This document shows, in pieces, positions 11,578 to 24,033 of a stretch of 64,000 bases of DNA. Source of the stretch: Mixophyes australis. Lineage: Eukaryota > Chordata > Amphibia > Anura > Limnodynastidae. The translations under genes and the position numbers were made by a program. Position 1 is the first letter of the stretch; every line of letters starts with the position of its first letter. The stretch spans positions 11,747,434 to 11,811,433 of the forward strand of contig JAVHZZ010000008.1 in NCBI GenBank assembly GCA_036250195.1, read 5' to 3'. The notes under the pieces are model-generated. The model saw only the letters and a list, made by a program, of their open reading frames with translations, was not told the DNA's origin and did no database searches.

Positions 11578-12272
11578 TAGAGATGTTCACTGACCCCCAT
11601 CTTCTGTTTTTGGTTTTGGATCTGGATTAACTTTGTGTTTTAGTTTTGGGTTTGGTTTTGGTAAAACCGCCCTTGTGTGTTTTGGTTTTGATTTTGGATC
11701 CCGATTTTGTTCTAAAATCCCTTTTTATTTATTTTGCTAAAATCACATATTCCCCCCCCCTACATTATTATTGACCTCAATAACATTAATTTCAAGTCAT
11801 TTGCAGTCAATTTTGACCATCTCACAGGTCACAATATTATTTTCATACACTTTCAAACAAAGACTGCAGATTTAGAAGACCAAGCCTGCCAGACCTATTA
11901 TTTCTATTTCAGCAATGACAATTAGCAATGGAGCAACGGAGCTCTCCTGAATGTGACTGGAGACTTTGAAGAACACTGCTACCCCTCCTCTTTCTTTTCT
12001 ACCTATGACGCTGCCCAACTGCACTAGAGACTGCCAAGAACTATGCTACCCCTTTTGTGTCCCTCTGTGAAATGGCGCTGGATCACTGTGGAGGGCGGTA
12101 CTTATAGAATCCAAAGCTCGCGAGATCCGATATCCGACGACATAACAATGACGCTTTGCCTCGTTTTCAATTCCGAGGGCGTGCGAAAGTACCGAGCCGA
12201 CTTGGCTCGGTACTCGGATCTGCAAAGTTCGGGTGTGTTCGGTTCTAGGGGAACCGAGCCTGAGCATCTCTA
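11578..12272. mobile_element. Non-autonomous hAT-like element (695 bp)
   Basis: It starts 'tagagatgttcac' and ends 'tgagcatctcta', so the terminal inverted repeats are about 8-12 bp with mismatches. An 8-bp flanking copy of 'gttttttt' sits at 11570-11577 and 12273-12280; because it is mostly T this is weak support. The left part is rich in 'ttttggttttgg' and the right part in 'gtaccgagcc' palindromes. The frame at 12043-12273 has no recognisable protein. Confidence 0.65.
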
Positions 12273-12280
12273 GTTTTTTT

Positions 12281-13425
12281 TAGGGCTTGTCCATACGTGT
12301 ATGCTGGGAAAATGGGCAAAAATGCATGAAAATCTAATGGTTTAGATGCGTTTTAGTGATCCGTTTTTATTGCATTTTACACAAGCTTTTCATATGTTGT
12401 GCTTTTACACAATACATTCTGTTGAGATAACAGTCGGATGATAGATTTTTGGACCACCATAAGTTAGTGGCTGTGGACATCTGCATTGTTGGATGGATCA
12501 ATAACATGATTGGGAGGAAATGTTGGGGTGACTAGTTTCCCTTTCAAGTAGAAATATAAAAGTATAGAAGTGATTCAAAACCCAACAAATGCAATAATTA
12601 AAAATACATGCAATACCAAATATAGCGAAAACACTATCACATATACACTGGAACTGCTGGCAAGCCCTGGATTTCCACCCCAAAAAACTCATCTCTGTGG
12701 CTAAGCCAGTTTATTCCTATTCCTATGTATGATAAACAATTTAATTTATTAGTAGTTACATGGTAAGATAGCAGTTTATTTAATCTAACATTTGCAGACA
12801 GTTCAATAACCAAATTGGTTTTGCTAAAACAAATCCATGTCACTATTATTATGTAATTATTTCCTCTTATCCTACCTGGTTTCCTGGCAAACAACGCTAT
12901 TTATAGCAACTGGACAATGAATATTTATCCTTTTTAACCAGCTAACTGTCTTTATATCTATTACTAGGTTTCCCACTGAATAAGGCATACTCCTATTACG
13001 GTATATGAACATGATGCTCTAAATATCAGAACAAACAGACATAAGATCTGCAGCTGAAATGTCAGTGAATCTTGAATCATTGTCCTGAACAGTCATAGAT
13101 ATGTAAGGTCTGTTTGCTGGAGTACAGAAGAAAAATGTCAGACTTGTTTTCTGGCCCAAAAATGAACTCTATTTACATGAGCAGCTTAAAGCAGCAATAC
13201 CACCTTGTAAGAAGCTGTTTTTCCCAAGACTCTCAATCTAGTTCCCTGACTTAAACTGATGGTCTGGTGGGTCTGCAAGCCTCGGCAGGAGGTGGCTATT
13301 ATTCTTATAGATTTATAAAGCACTAACAAATTACATAGCATTTGTACATTGAGGGGATCCTGATACATATTAATAACATACAATAACATGGAACAGAAGG
13401 TACATATGACACTGTACAAAAGAGC
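12281..13425. other. Non-coding, no feature recognised
   Basis: AT-rich. Around 13297-13345, 'ttataaagcactaacaaatt' resembles the tail of a frog SINE or LINE. No gene or strong structure seen. Confidence 0.35.
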
Positions 13426-13520
13426 ATACTTGCCAACTCTCCCTGAATGTCAGGGAGACTCCCTGAAATAGGGGTGATCTCCCTCACTCCCTGAAGAGTC
13501 TGGCATTCTCCCTGATGCTG
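13426..13520. repeat. 'catacttgcc' MITE, left-end fragment
   Basis: It begins 'catacttgccaactctccc' and contains 'gggagactccctgaa'. This resembles the left ends at 13743 and 48350. No matching right end lies directly downstream. Confidence 0.5.
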
Positions 13521-13742
13521 AGCCAGTACAAGACGTGGTTGGCTTCACCATCTGTGGCATGATGACAAAGTTCAGAAATTGTGTCCTGTGTCCATGTATT
13601 GATGCCTATGGAGGTGGCCATTTTCCTGGAGACCAAGATTTAATCAAAGACTGACAGGTAAGACAACATGATTCCAGTAACGGAGACAGAAATGTAAAAG
13701 ACACTTCAGACTCTAGAGATTCATTAGCTGCTTTTCTTTAAC

Positions 13743-14032
13743 GCATAGTTGCCTACTCTGCCGGAATGTCCGACTTCCGCATTTCTCGGAGACCTCCCGG
13801 GAGAGCAGGGCAACCACCCAGTTCTCGCCCTGTAATAGATAAGTGGCAGGGGCGGGGCTTAATGACGCAAATATCGCATCATCTTAGCCCCATCCCCTGC
13901 TGTAATTGGCCAAAATGGTGACAATCGTTAAGAGGGCGGGACCAAAATGATGCGATTCATCAAGCCCCACCCCCACACACCCACCTCCCCCGGGATCTCT
14001 CTGAAGCCAATGAAGAAAAGTTGGCAAGTATG
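13743..14032. mobile_element. 'catacttgcc' family MITE (about 290 bp)
   Basis: The left end is 'catagttgcctactctgcc' and the right end 'agttggcaagtatg', giving imperfect TIRs. The GC-rich interior has 'ggggcggggctta' and 'ccccacccccac'. Related sequence lies at 48350-48590. Superfamily not assigned. Confidence 0.6.
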
Positions 14033-14622
14033 CAAAAGACGTTATAATTTGCGAGACCTGGGGAACAACTGATACATAGGTTAGTGGACTAACAATTGGC
14101 TATTATCACTTTTTGAACTATAACCTTATTTCAATAAACTTTTCAATGATAACTCCATCAAAAACTATTTATTTTTGGCATTAGGAATGATGAATAAAAT
14201 AAAAAAAATGAACATACTTCTGCTACCCCGGTCCTCTGTTTCGATGGGTTCTGACCAAGAAACTCATAGGGGAGGGTGTCTGGAAAATGCTGCTAGGAAT
14301 TTGCAAAACACTTGTCCCAAGCAGGAGAGAGGATCTCAGCTGCGGCCATTGGGGGACTCACAGAACTGAGGTTCAGGACAGTGGAAGTATAGTTCCTTTA
14401 TCTAACTTTATTTATTTTATCTAACTCCACCCAAAACTAAATAGTTTGCTGCCACATTGCATTCTGGGCCTGAATTTTTTTCATCTTTGTAATTTACCCC
14501 CTAATACTGATGAAGAGAGAGTAAAGTAGCAGCTTCTTTTTAACACTTGCACCAGGGTACATAAGCACTATGCTTTTGCGCATTAGGGCTCTACGTGACA
14601 TCCAGCTCACCTTACAAACTGA

Positions 14623-14956
14623 GGGCCTGATTCATTAAGGATCTTAACTTGAAAATCCTCTTATTTCAGTCTCCTGGACAAAACCATGTTACAATGCAAG
14701 GGGTGCAAATTAATATTCTATTTTGCACATAAGTTAAATACTGACTGTTTTTTCATGTAGCACACAAATATCAACTTTAAATTTCAGTGTACAAATAAGC
14801 TATCAAGTATTTGTGTGCTACATGAAAAAAACAGTCAGTATTTAACTTATGTGCAAAACAGAATACTAATTGGCACCCCTTGCATTGTAACATGGTTTTG
14901 TCCAGGAGACTGAAATAAGAAGTTTCTCAAGTTAAGATCCTTAATGAATCAGGCCC
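14623..14956. mobile_element. MITE family H (334 bp)
   Basis: TIRs are 'gggcctgattcattaagg' and 'ccttaatgaatcaggccc', extending inward through 'atcttaactt'. TGA lies on each side, a possible 3-bp target duplication. The whole element is nearly palindromic: 'tgactgttttttcatgtagc' on the left is mirrored on the right. A very close copy lies at 51495-51787. Non-coding. Confidence 0.8.
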
Positions 14957-15340
14957 TGACTGATCTCTTCCCTCCCCTGTACCACCTCTGCCAGCATTGT
15001 GTAAGTCTGCATAGCCGCATATATGTGTGCCAACTTTCTGGGCATAGGCCAAGCGATTTGACGCAAGATGCACTACACAATCTGGTCACCTTCACCATCT
15101 GCATCACCCCCATAGTGTATGGCTAGCATTAGGACCTCAAATATACATTGTAACAAAGATATATGTGGCGTAACACTTGTGTGAACAGTAATTTGAGGAT
15201 GATTTTCTACGTATGATGAACTGTAGACCTTCAGGTAAGTGAACCTTATTGAGACCTTAACAGGAGAAACAAAAAAAAAATGAAGGCAATTATATTTGAC
15301 ATAAAGACTATAATATAATAAATAGGATGTCTATGTAGGA

Positions 15341-15535
15341 AATTCAATTTGGAGCATAGTGTCTGCGGAACGTGCGTGGAGACACTTTGCACCGATGTTA
15401 CGGCTGGAATCTCCGCTCAGTTTTCCTCGCACGAAAAATGTGCGGAGATTCCTACCGTAATTGCGGCAATGTGCGCAGTCGGACATCGCGGTGATGCCTG
15501 CGCGCCACATAACCACTAATTGAATCTCCCCCTAG
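15341..15535. repeat. Palindromic MITE, 'attcaatt' ends
   Basis: It starts 'aattcaatttggagcat' and ends 'aattgaatctccccc', with a GC-rich interior that includes 'tctccgctca' and 'gcggagatt'. The ends resemble other MITEs with 'attcaatt' termini, such as 24034-24246. Confidence 0.5.
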
Positions 15536-16253
15536 GACTGAACACATAAGTAAAGCTGCTTTTGTTCAGAATTGCAATCTCTGATCACAACACAGCAGAA
15601 ATCCTGCAAAACCAAAGCCTATCATTAACGTTGCTATGTAACTGTTTGTACTGTAAACATCAAAAGTGCTTTCTGTGTATTGATGTTTCATTTGCTACTA
15701 TATGTATCACGTTTCCTTCCTGTATTGACATTTACAAAGCAGCGCAGTAAATAATCATTTACATAGATCACTTGCTTCACTGAGGGTGAAAAAAAAATCA
15801 AATCATTATGTTGATGTTTAAAACCTATTGCCCTACGGGGAATAATAAAATTTGTTATCTAGACCTATATTAAAAACATATATCTTGTTAGAAAAATGAT
15901 CCTTTCACTAAAATTAAGCTCTGTTTTGCACTCACAAGTATTTACTGCATATAAACAAAGCTCATGGAAGCTGAAAATGGATATGGAGGGTTTAGAGACG
16001 GTCTTTGCTGATAAGCAACTACTCTTTCAAGGATAAGACTACTGAAAAATAGCATTAAAATGTCAGCCCTTTGGGTCTTTAATTTACCCCAGGAAATTCA
16101 GAATATAACACAGACTGGGCCTAGAATTAGATAGAATTCCAACCTAAACAAAGACAGTTCCACCCTTATTAAAGCTTATTGGTGTGGGAAAGGAGTTTTG
16201 TACTGTATGAAGTGCTTGACAGACAACGTCCCTTCACACAAGGAAAAGACTTA

Positions 16254-16390
16254 GGGGTAGATGTATCAATCAATCAGATTCTAGCTATCATTTATCTAAT
16301 ACATCCCAGAAAATGATAGCTTGAATCTGATTGGTTGATGTGGGCAACAACTCAGCTTTTCCTGTTTAGAAAGTTTGATAAATCTACCCC
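16254..16390. mobile_element. Short MITE related to family I (137 bp)
   Basis: Ends are 'ggggtagatgtatcaa' and 'ttgataaatctacccc'. Internal 'aatcagattctagctatcat' and 'gaatctgattggttg' resemble family I (63764-63940). Non-coding. Confidence 0.7.
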
Positions 16391-16849
16391 AAAGTCTTTG
16401 TATGGAGTCACTTCCCAAAAGTGAAAAGTGGGCGCGCACCTTTATAATTGCAAAATCCCACGTGTTTTTTTGGTGAAAAGTGTTCACACCACTGTGAATA
16501 AAAGACCAGTGCAGTGAATTGATCATACATGCAATGTTATTTACACTGATATAGCAATATCTGCAAAAATAATTGAAATCATCCTCAAAATTGAAAATAT
16601 GTACAATAGTGTAATATTATTTGAATATGGAATCAGAAATGTTAAATGCTGCTGATTTTGCTCTCAAGATGAATCAGCGTGTAAATAGTCAGTTTTTTCT
16701 TTCAGCTTCTTTTGATCTTAAACACAAGTGACGCTCTCCAACAGCACATGGGGGAAGGCAAAAAGAAGAATATTTGCGTGTAGTATGTTTTAAACTAAAA
16801 TAACATGTTAATATCGTGCACGTCCATTACAAAATAAAATTAAAAACAA

Positions 16850-17100
16850 CAGTATTTAAGACTACCAGATTGAAGATAGGAATCAGCGTGTAAATCTCCT
16901 CTCAAACGGGTGTGTACTTGTTCGAAACTCGTTTGTAGTCAGACATCATAAAGTTTCAGATGAAAAGCAGAGATCCAGCTGGAAGAAATCTGTATCCACC
17001 GACGCGTTTCAAGACCCAAGTATCTTTATCAAGGTGGAAGAAATTAAAGTCCGTGCTGGTTTTAAAAGTCTTTAACGTCCAATAATCTTTAGTCACAAGT
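16850..17100 (-). mobile_element. Possible Penelope-like element fragment
   Basis: Context of the second hammerhead-like motif. No reverse transcriptase frame is visible. The call rests on the known link between hammerhead ribozymes and Penelope-like element terminal repeats. Confidence 0.35.
16995..17038 (-). ncRNA. Hammerhead ribozyme-like motif (copy 2, better paired)
   Basis: On the minus strand: UCCACC (stem I, 6 bp), core UUGAUAA (canonical CUGAUGA, with C3 to U and G8 to A), a 15-nt imperfect stem II with a UUGG loop, GAAA, then CGCGU and C at the cleavage position, then GGUGGA, which pairs perfectly with UCCACC. ACGCGU is self-complementary and could form a tiny stem III or pair between two molecules. 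Both copies share the same two core substitutions. Confidence 0.6.
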
Positions 17101-17513
17101 GTTTTAATAAAACCGCATATAAAACATATATAACCTATTCAAAAATCTTAATCTAAACTTCACATTCACTTGATTTAATTAAAATTGCAATATAACAAAG
17201 AAATTGAAAGGGACGTTTGATTATTTAGTCGGCTGTCACAAAAAGCGGAACAGAGCACAACAGCATAATTAACAGAAAACTGAATTGAAAAGTGACCTAA
17301 CTGGTTTGAATGTTAAAAACAATCTATCTACAATCTAAATCCCAAGTTTTTAAAAGTATATGACAGCAAACAGGGATAGAAGCACATGTTTCTCACTGAG
17401 TCACGTCTAGTAAAGCAACATACATTAATTATGCAGTGATTGTATCCATAACTAAAAAACATAATTATAATACAACATACAGACATTTTAAACTACACAT
17501 TCTGGCCCTGAGT

Positions 17514-17812
17514 CATTAAGGAGAGTAAAAACGGAGTAACTTTGCACCTGGGAAAAACCATGTTGCATTTGAGGGGGAGGTCAATTTAAAATGTGGGGAC
17601 AGATTTATAGTTGGGGTAGGGCATGTCCTAGATCAACTTTAAATTTCAGTGTAGAAAAAAAGCTATCACGTATTTGTGTTCTACATGAAAAAACAGCCAA
17701 TGTTTAACTTATGTGCAAAATAATAAACTAATTTACACCCCTTGCTTTGCAACATGGTTTGTCCCAGAGAACATTTACTCTTTTTTTGCCTTAGTCCTTA
17801 ATGACTCAGGCC
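17514..17812. mobile_element. MITE family H (about 299 bp)
   Basis: It begins 'ggccctgagtcattaagga' and ends 'tccttaatgactcaggcc'. The interior has the family order: 'accatgttgcatt', 'ggacagatttatagttgggg', 'gcatgtcctagatcaac', 'catgaaaaaacagcc'. Non-coding. Confidence 0.75.
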
Positions 17813-19639
17813 ATCTGAGTTTGCATCAACTTGTTTTTACAGGCTCAAATAGAATGAATGAACAAAGTTGGAGCGGATGTAATGGGAGCAAGCATGGTCT
17901 GGGGGGAAGGGGGGGAGCAGGGGGAAGCCTGGGCTGTGGGGGTGGAGGGATAGGGCAGGGGGGCGTGTACCCCCTGGACCAGTCCCATAGTGGGTTACCC
18001 TGGACCGGATCAATGAGCCACCTGTATTTTTTTCTCCTTGTTCCTAATATTCTGAGTCGAGTCTTGCCCCCCAGGGTTATAATCTGTCAGTCCTCCCCTG
18101 GATGTAATCCAGAAGCATACAAACATTCTCTGTCATATATGCAATTTCACATATCAATCAGATCTAACAAAGATAAAATAACTTTTTGTTATACATAAAT
18201 GTCAGCATCTTAATGGACCTGGCACATAGAAGCGCTCACTGTTTTTTGCATATGACATATAAATGACCTGAGATCCAGTTTATTTGTTTTTTTTATTATA
18301 TTTTTTTATGACTTTTATTGTTTGTGAATATCATCACAAAAACAAGGTATAAAGGAAGATTTTGTAGAGGTAGAATCAATCCTGTACAAAAGGGAGATTC
18401 CGGAACACTTCAGTTCACGTTTGTTTTATGTTTGATGCATTAGCGCCGGCATTCACATATTTTGTGCTATTTTTTTTAATTGAGTTTTATGGTGTGACTC
18501 TGAGTCTACATTTTTTGTGCTTAGTACATTTCTCTTTGTGGGTGATATTTAATTTTATTTTGCCCATGTCATTACTTATGTTAGCAAATGTAAATATACA
18601 GAGTGAAGTCTATCTCTGTGCTAATGATATATGCTCACATTTTTTTCTCAATGTTTACAGACAAGATAGTGAATTAAATACATTAAACCATAGTTTGAAC
18701 CCTTCATAAGTCAGATATTTCCCTGGAAAACATGTTTGTATAAATAAAATGCATGTGCCTTAGGTACATTGTATGTTCTCTACTGTCCTAAACTGCACTG
18801 TGTATTGGGAAAGAGGCCAGAGATCTATAGGATTAAGAGGTTCTGTCGTCTCACAGTTCATTTATATAACTTATTTCACATGACAGAATTTTGTATTCTA
18901 CCTTTTCCTATCGTAATCTATCTTCATGAATGAAAGAGATCATATAAGAAATTCTGCCTATTTCTCTAAATGATACATTAGACCTAAACCAAATATATCT
19001 CTGATACAACTAATAACACGTTTACCAAGGGCTATTGCAAGGTATTGGGTTGTATATATCTTCCTATGCTTTAAGCTCTCGCTGTAGGAACAATAGCGGA
19101 TTGTAGACTTTGTCTTCTATTTGTGGAATCACATGTACATACTTGGATACAGTCACGATTTGCGGTAGGTAAGGACAGATGGGGATATAACCTCTTCCGT
19201 CCAGAGTTTCCAATCTGCAATGCTGGCAAGTTCTCATGTGCATGCTACATATATATTTTTGGGTGGATAGCACCTGTGCGGAACGACAGATGCACACAAA
19301 GTTCTTTTCAACTTTCTCTTACAGTACTTGTCTGCTATCGGTCTCGTGACGGTATTTAGCCCTAGATGGATTATACCATTCACTGTGGGCTGCAGTAACA
19401 AACAACCTGACTCTGGGGATACCGGGTCCCACCATGCCGGTGACTGTCATCAGCCTAACAGCATCCGCAAAGGGGTGGTCTGTTCTCCCATGCAACACAT
19501 GTCCCCTGCCTGCGGGATGGGCCACAATTCGGCGCTGGGCTCTTTCCTCTTCGTTACTGGGGGAATCCTGGTTAGTTTGTTTTCTTCACTCTCTTCATGG
19601 GCTCTGGGGGCTCCAGCTCACAGGTGTTTGGAAAGGAGA
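17813..19639. other. Non-coding, with a G-rich patch at 17880-17965
   Basis: The G-rich patch has several runs of 4-6 G and could form quadruplexes. Frames at 17713-18198 and 18428-18709 show no domain; the second is hydrophobic only because the DNA is T-rich. No splice-bounded exon was recognised. Confidence 0.35.
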
Positions 19640-20073
19640 CAAGTCGGCGGAGGCAGTGTGATGCTCTGGGTAATGTACGGCTGGGATCCCTTGGGTCCTG
19701 GCCATTATGTGGATGTTACTTTGACACGTGCCACCTACCTAAACATTGTCGCAGACCAAGTACTCCCTTCATGGCAACAGTAGTCCCTGATGGCAGTGGC
19801 CTCTTTCAGCAGGGTAATGTACCCTGTAACACTGCAAAAATTGCTCAGGAATGGTTTGAGGAACATGACAAAGAGTTCAAGGTGTTGACTTGGCCTCCAA
19901 ATGCCCCACCTCGCTACTTACAGGACTTAAAGGATCCGCTGCTAACGTCTTGATGCCAGATACCACAGGACACCTTCAGAGGTCTTGTGGAGGCCATGCC
20001 TCAACGGGTCAGAGCTGTTTTGGCGGCATGAGGGGGGTCTACACAATATTAGGCAGGTGGTTTTAATGTTGTG
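19640..20073 (+). pseudogene. Broken Tc1/mariner transposase, C-terminal part
   Basis: Fragments of a Tc1-type (DD34E) transposase: GGGSVMLW, then TYLNIVADQV (frame broken about 19765), then FQQGNVPCNTAK, EWFEEHDKEFKVL and WPPNAP. The catalytic Asp normally found as FQQDN is Gly here (codon 19813-19815). A deletion after WPPNAP removes the segment with the third acidic residue (normally NPIEHLW) and joins to NLQDLKD-like sequence. The end, 'gtggttttaatgttgtgg', is the 3' terminal repeat, followed by TA repeats. It cannot be active. Confidence 0.85.
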
Positions 20074-20886
20074 GTATATATATATATAATTACAACTGTA
20101 CTTGTATCAATTCAAAATAAGCAATGAGAGAAGCAAATTATTGACACAATTTTAAATTGTGAATTGAATGCAGAAAAGATCCCATTATCTGCAAAGAAGT
20201 GAACTCCAGACTTCAAAAATAAGCCTTTTAAAATATGTCCATCCGCTGGGAAGTCACGTATATTATTATCTGTGCTTTGCTCTGCTTTTTATTGCCAAAA
20301 AACAAAAAAGAATTTAAACTTATCTAATTATGGTCTAATTCATAAACAAAACAAAACTTTTTTGTGGATTTGCCTGTTTATCAAAGATGATTAAATTAAA
20401 AAGAATGTTTTATGCATTAAAATGTTCGGGACTTTTTTTTAATGAGAAAAGTTTGTTGTAGCAAAACCGTCTGATGTGTCTGTGAGATCTCTGGTTTCTG
20501 TTGAATTAATAGACTATTTTCTCATGAATATTAAACACTTTGGCTGTGTGAGATATGAGTACACTTAAGGGCTCATGCAGAAAAGCGTCAGAGGTACTTA
20601 TCTTGTTTTACGTTTACACAAATGTTGAACATGTCTTTACGGGAAAGAAGATTGGTACAATTCTGAATCCTTATATATGTGCTATTGTAGATTGCAGAAC
20701 TAATGGATGTAGATAATGCTTGTCTCTGTGAGCACTTAATATGTTTAATGAATTTAAGGGCAGGGATCGTTAAACGTTTAAACTTAACCTAACTTAGGGA
20801 GAATAGAAGTAAATAATAAAAGAGTAAAGAGAGTGAAGTCAGGGTCTGATTCAGAGTGGGACGTACGCCGGTTTGCGTAGCGTATA
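20074..20886. other. Non-coding, AT-rich
   Basis: A short (TA)n follows the Tc1 end. Otherwise there is no gene, known repeat or structure. Confidence 0.35.
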
Positions 20887-21249
20887 CAGGGCCGTCTTTC
20901 CCATTGGGCACAATGGGCAGGTGCCCGGGGGCCCTGCAGCCCAGGGGGGCCCGTCGTAGGCAGCAAGATGAAAAAAAAACTGGAAAAAAACCCCACAATA
21001 CTTACCTTGCGGTCAGCTGGCGATCCGGCTCCCTCCATGGTCTCCTCCTCCGTCGCGCTCACAGTGCATGTCGGGCGTGATGTCATCACGCCCGCCCGCC
21101 ATCCATTGCGGAGCGCGACGGAGGAGGAGACCATGGAGGGAGCCGGATCACCAGCTGACCGCAAGGTAAGTATTGTCTTTTTTTTTCCCTAAGTTTTTTT
21201 TTTGCTGCCTCCGATGGGCCCCCCTGGGCTGCAGGGCCCATATATATAA

Positions 21250-21295
<46 letters not shown>

Positions 21296-21356
21296 ATATA
21301 GGGGCCCCGGTGCACTGCTGTGCCCAGGGGCCCAAGATGTTGTTAAGAGGGCCCTG
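20887..21356. mobile_element. Palindromic hAT-like element (470 bp)
   Basis: Ends are 'cagggccgtcttt' and 'gttaagagggccctg'. The flanks 'agcgtata' (20879-20886) and 'agcgtatc' (21357-21364) match at 7 of 8 bases, consistent with a hAT target duplication. Two 64-bp internal arms (20997-21060 and 21111-21174) are near-exact inverted copies, beginning 'aatacttaccttgcgg' and ending 'gcaaggtaagtatt'. A (TA)n tract lies at 21241-21300. No protein. Confidence 0.8.
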
Positions 21357-21904
21357 AGCGTATCTTTGCATTTTTCCCGCACTGCGCATGCTTAGAAATT
21401 TAACACACATAACCGCGCTTTTTAAGAGCTGTCACTAACGACTTCTTACTCCTAAAAAAACGTGACCGGGAGGGAAGCTGTGTTCTGACGTAAGCAACGT
21501 ACAAAAAGGGTGTATTCAAACAATTGTGTGCAGATTCAGACCGCGACGTTGTCGCAGATATGGCTGCAAAAAAAAACATTTTTATTTGCTGGTGATCAGG
21601 GGCAGGTTTAAGTAGTGGATGATGATGATGACAAACACCTAAACTAGCAAACTGCCTGTAATTTGAGATTTGCCAATGATTCGCAGCCGCTTATTGAAAC
21701 ACTAGTAGTTGCTCTGCCATAGAGTATGATTTACAGAGCGTGTTGCAGCAAAGGTAGAAAAAAAATTAAGCTTTTTCTTAGTACGCATATCAGGAAGTTG
21801 TTTCTGCTGTATTAGTTGGGTTATTTGATTTTAAATGAGGCTTCATAGCAATTGCATTTTTAACTTATAAAATAAATGGCTTTAGTAGATGTTTAGTAGG
21901 CTTT

Positions 21905-22070
21905 AGTAGGGGCACACGGTGGCGTAGTGGTTAGCACTGAGGTCATGAGTTCAATTCCCGACCATGGCCTTATCTGTGTGGAGTTTGTATGTTCTCCCTT
22001 AGTTTGGTGGGTTTCCTCCAGGTGCTCTGGTTTCCTCCCACACTCCAAAAACATACTAGTAGGTTACGCT
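21905..22070 (+). mobile_element. tRNA-like SINE, 3'-truncated copy
   Basis: The head 'gtggcgtagtggttagcac' and 'gagttcaattcc' are present, followed by the 'tttcctcccacactcc' body. It stops after 'catactagtaggtta', so the tail is missing. Confidence 0.75.
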
Positions 22071-22976
22071 TAGGCTTGCGCTCCACTCTTAATCAGGCTC
22101 TCGGTGATTTAACTAAACTGAAATCAGCAGTTAGATTGGGGGTGAAATAACCAAACAGTGGAGGAAGTAAGTACAAAGTTTGTCCAGAGATTGACTTAGA
22201 ACAAAGTTTGTGAAGTCAGCGCTGTGATAAACGCTCTGCTCTCTATGTCTTCCATTAAATTTCTATTTTTAAACTCTCGGTTTAATTAAATGTACGACAT
22301 ATGGTATCTAAATTCATCACTTTTAACATGTTGGCAAACGAAGGAAAGTGCTGTAAGTCAATAGAGCAAAGCGACTTACAATTATTGTAATGGGTTTAAG
22401 ATAAGAGGATCTATAGCGCATAATATCCTCTACAATTATATTCTGGTGCTTTCCCATTCGCTTCAAGTGATTTGTTTAATTAACATCCTCATTACTTATC
22501 CCTGTGATACATTGAGAATACCACATGCATTCTTTATTTAAAGCAAAGGTGCGGTTTGTTTTCGGGGGGGGGGGGGAGGGGGGGGGAGGGGGTAATGTGC
22601 AGGTGCCCAAATCCCCTCTGTTATTGGTTGTTAGCGGTACTATGGCGATATCTTCCCCTCTAAGATAACAAGCTTTAGAAATAACTGTGCCAGACGGTGC
22701 TCAAAATTCCAAGGTTAAACAATTTTTAATATTTCAATATTTTTTTTTTTTGATAGATGCTTTGTGATTGTTGGGGTACTCAAAAGAAAAGAGAGAAGAA
22801 GGGGGGCGCAGGGTGGGGCTCAATATTATTGCAGGTACCAGTACATTATATAGTTAGTGCATACAAATATGCAAGTAGTGAAATGTGGAATATATGTGTT
22901 ACCAGGCGGCAACACTGTGACTGCGCAGGCGACGCCAAGCACTGAAGAACTACAACAACCGGCATGCTTTGGAGGA

Positions 22977-23012
<36 letters not shown>

Positions 23013-24033
23013 GCCCTGGGAATCCTACCCCCCTGTACCCTGGCTTCTTACAAGACCCCCCATAACAATGATATTGTGCATTTCAGCAGCACTTTCAAAG
23101 GGAGTATACCCATGGCTGCCACTTGCGCCCCTTTCCCCCCATGGCCACTGACTGCAGTGCTTTTCCACCTTGTTGTGCCTCTACTGCAAATATAGCCCAT
23201 GTTAGCATACAATACACCGTACACCCATCTGTGGCATGGTTGGGTGGGAATTCTGGAAAACAGTCCTACTTTATACTCCTTGATTCCATTAATTTAAACC
23301 TCTTTAATCCCCACTGGCCATTCCCTACTACTACTCCCTCCCTTCTTCCATTTGCTCCCTTCTAACTAGCTCCCCCTCTATTTAACACCTGATCTACCTA
23401 ACCCCTTCCCCTTTAACCTCCCCTAACTCTCCCACACTCTCCCCTGTCTAAATTAGTGCCGGGCTGTCCTAATTAGACCTTTGTCTTCTTTAGCAAAAAG
23501 GAGGACTTTTCAAAGTCATAGTGTGTGATGCAGTGTAATTAATAACTTATGAGTATGTTATAATAATGTCTTTAAACTTAGTTTCTAATGTATTTATTAA
23601 TTACTGGAAATGTATATATATTTAATAATTCCTAATGAGCTATTAAGAAATTCTTACAGTGCTCTGCTGATAAATATGTAGTGTAATGGGGTAGAGACAG
23701 TGTAAAAGGGTTTGGGTGTTCATGGGGTTCTAATCTCCTTAATAGTCTGGCAAAAATATGGATGACCATTTAATTACATTACTTATGACTATTACCGTCA
23801 ACCAACTCCTCGCAAAGGTAATTCTGATTTAACCTAAGAAATATAATTCTCATTTTCTCTTAAATCCACAGGATCAATATTCAAATAATAACTTATGCTC
23901 ATATCTTGAAGGAAAACTACGCACAAGATATAGCTTCATTTAAAACGTGTTGTATTATTAACATTCTAATTGTAAAACGTATGCATATATTATAAATCAG
24001 TAAACAGTGTATGCATACAAACTCAACAGATAA
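22071..24033. other. Non-coding, with G-rich and (TA)n tracts
   Basis: A G-run cluster at 22562-22593 could form a quadruplex. (TA)n lies at 22977-23009. A C-rich, T-rich stretch spans 23330-23450. No gene seen. Confidence 0.4.

Noticed and set aside
17713..18198. 161-codon plus-strand frame
   Set aside because: It starts inside a MITE and runs through a G-rich patch (poly-Gly); no domain.
18428..18709. Hydrophobic 93-codon frame resembling a membrane protein
   Set aside because: T-rich DNA gives Phe/Leu codons by chance; no family motif and no coding context.
21086..21410. Minus-strand frames over the (TA)n inside the hAT element
   Set aside because: Non-autonomous palindromic element; frames are artefacts.
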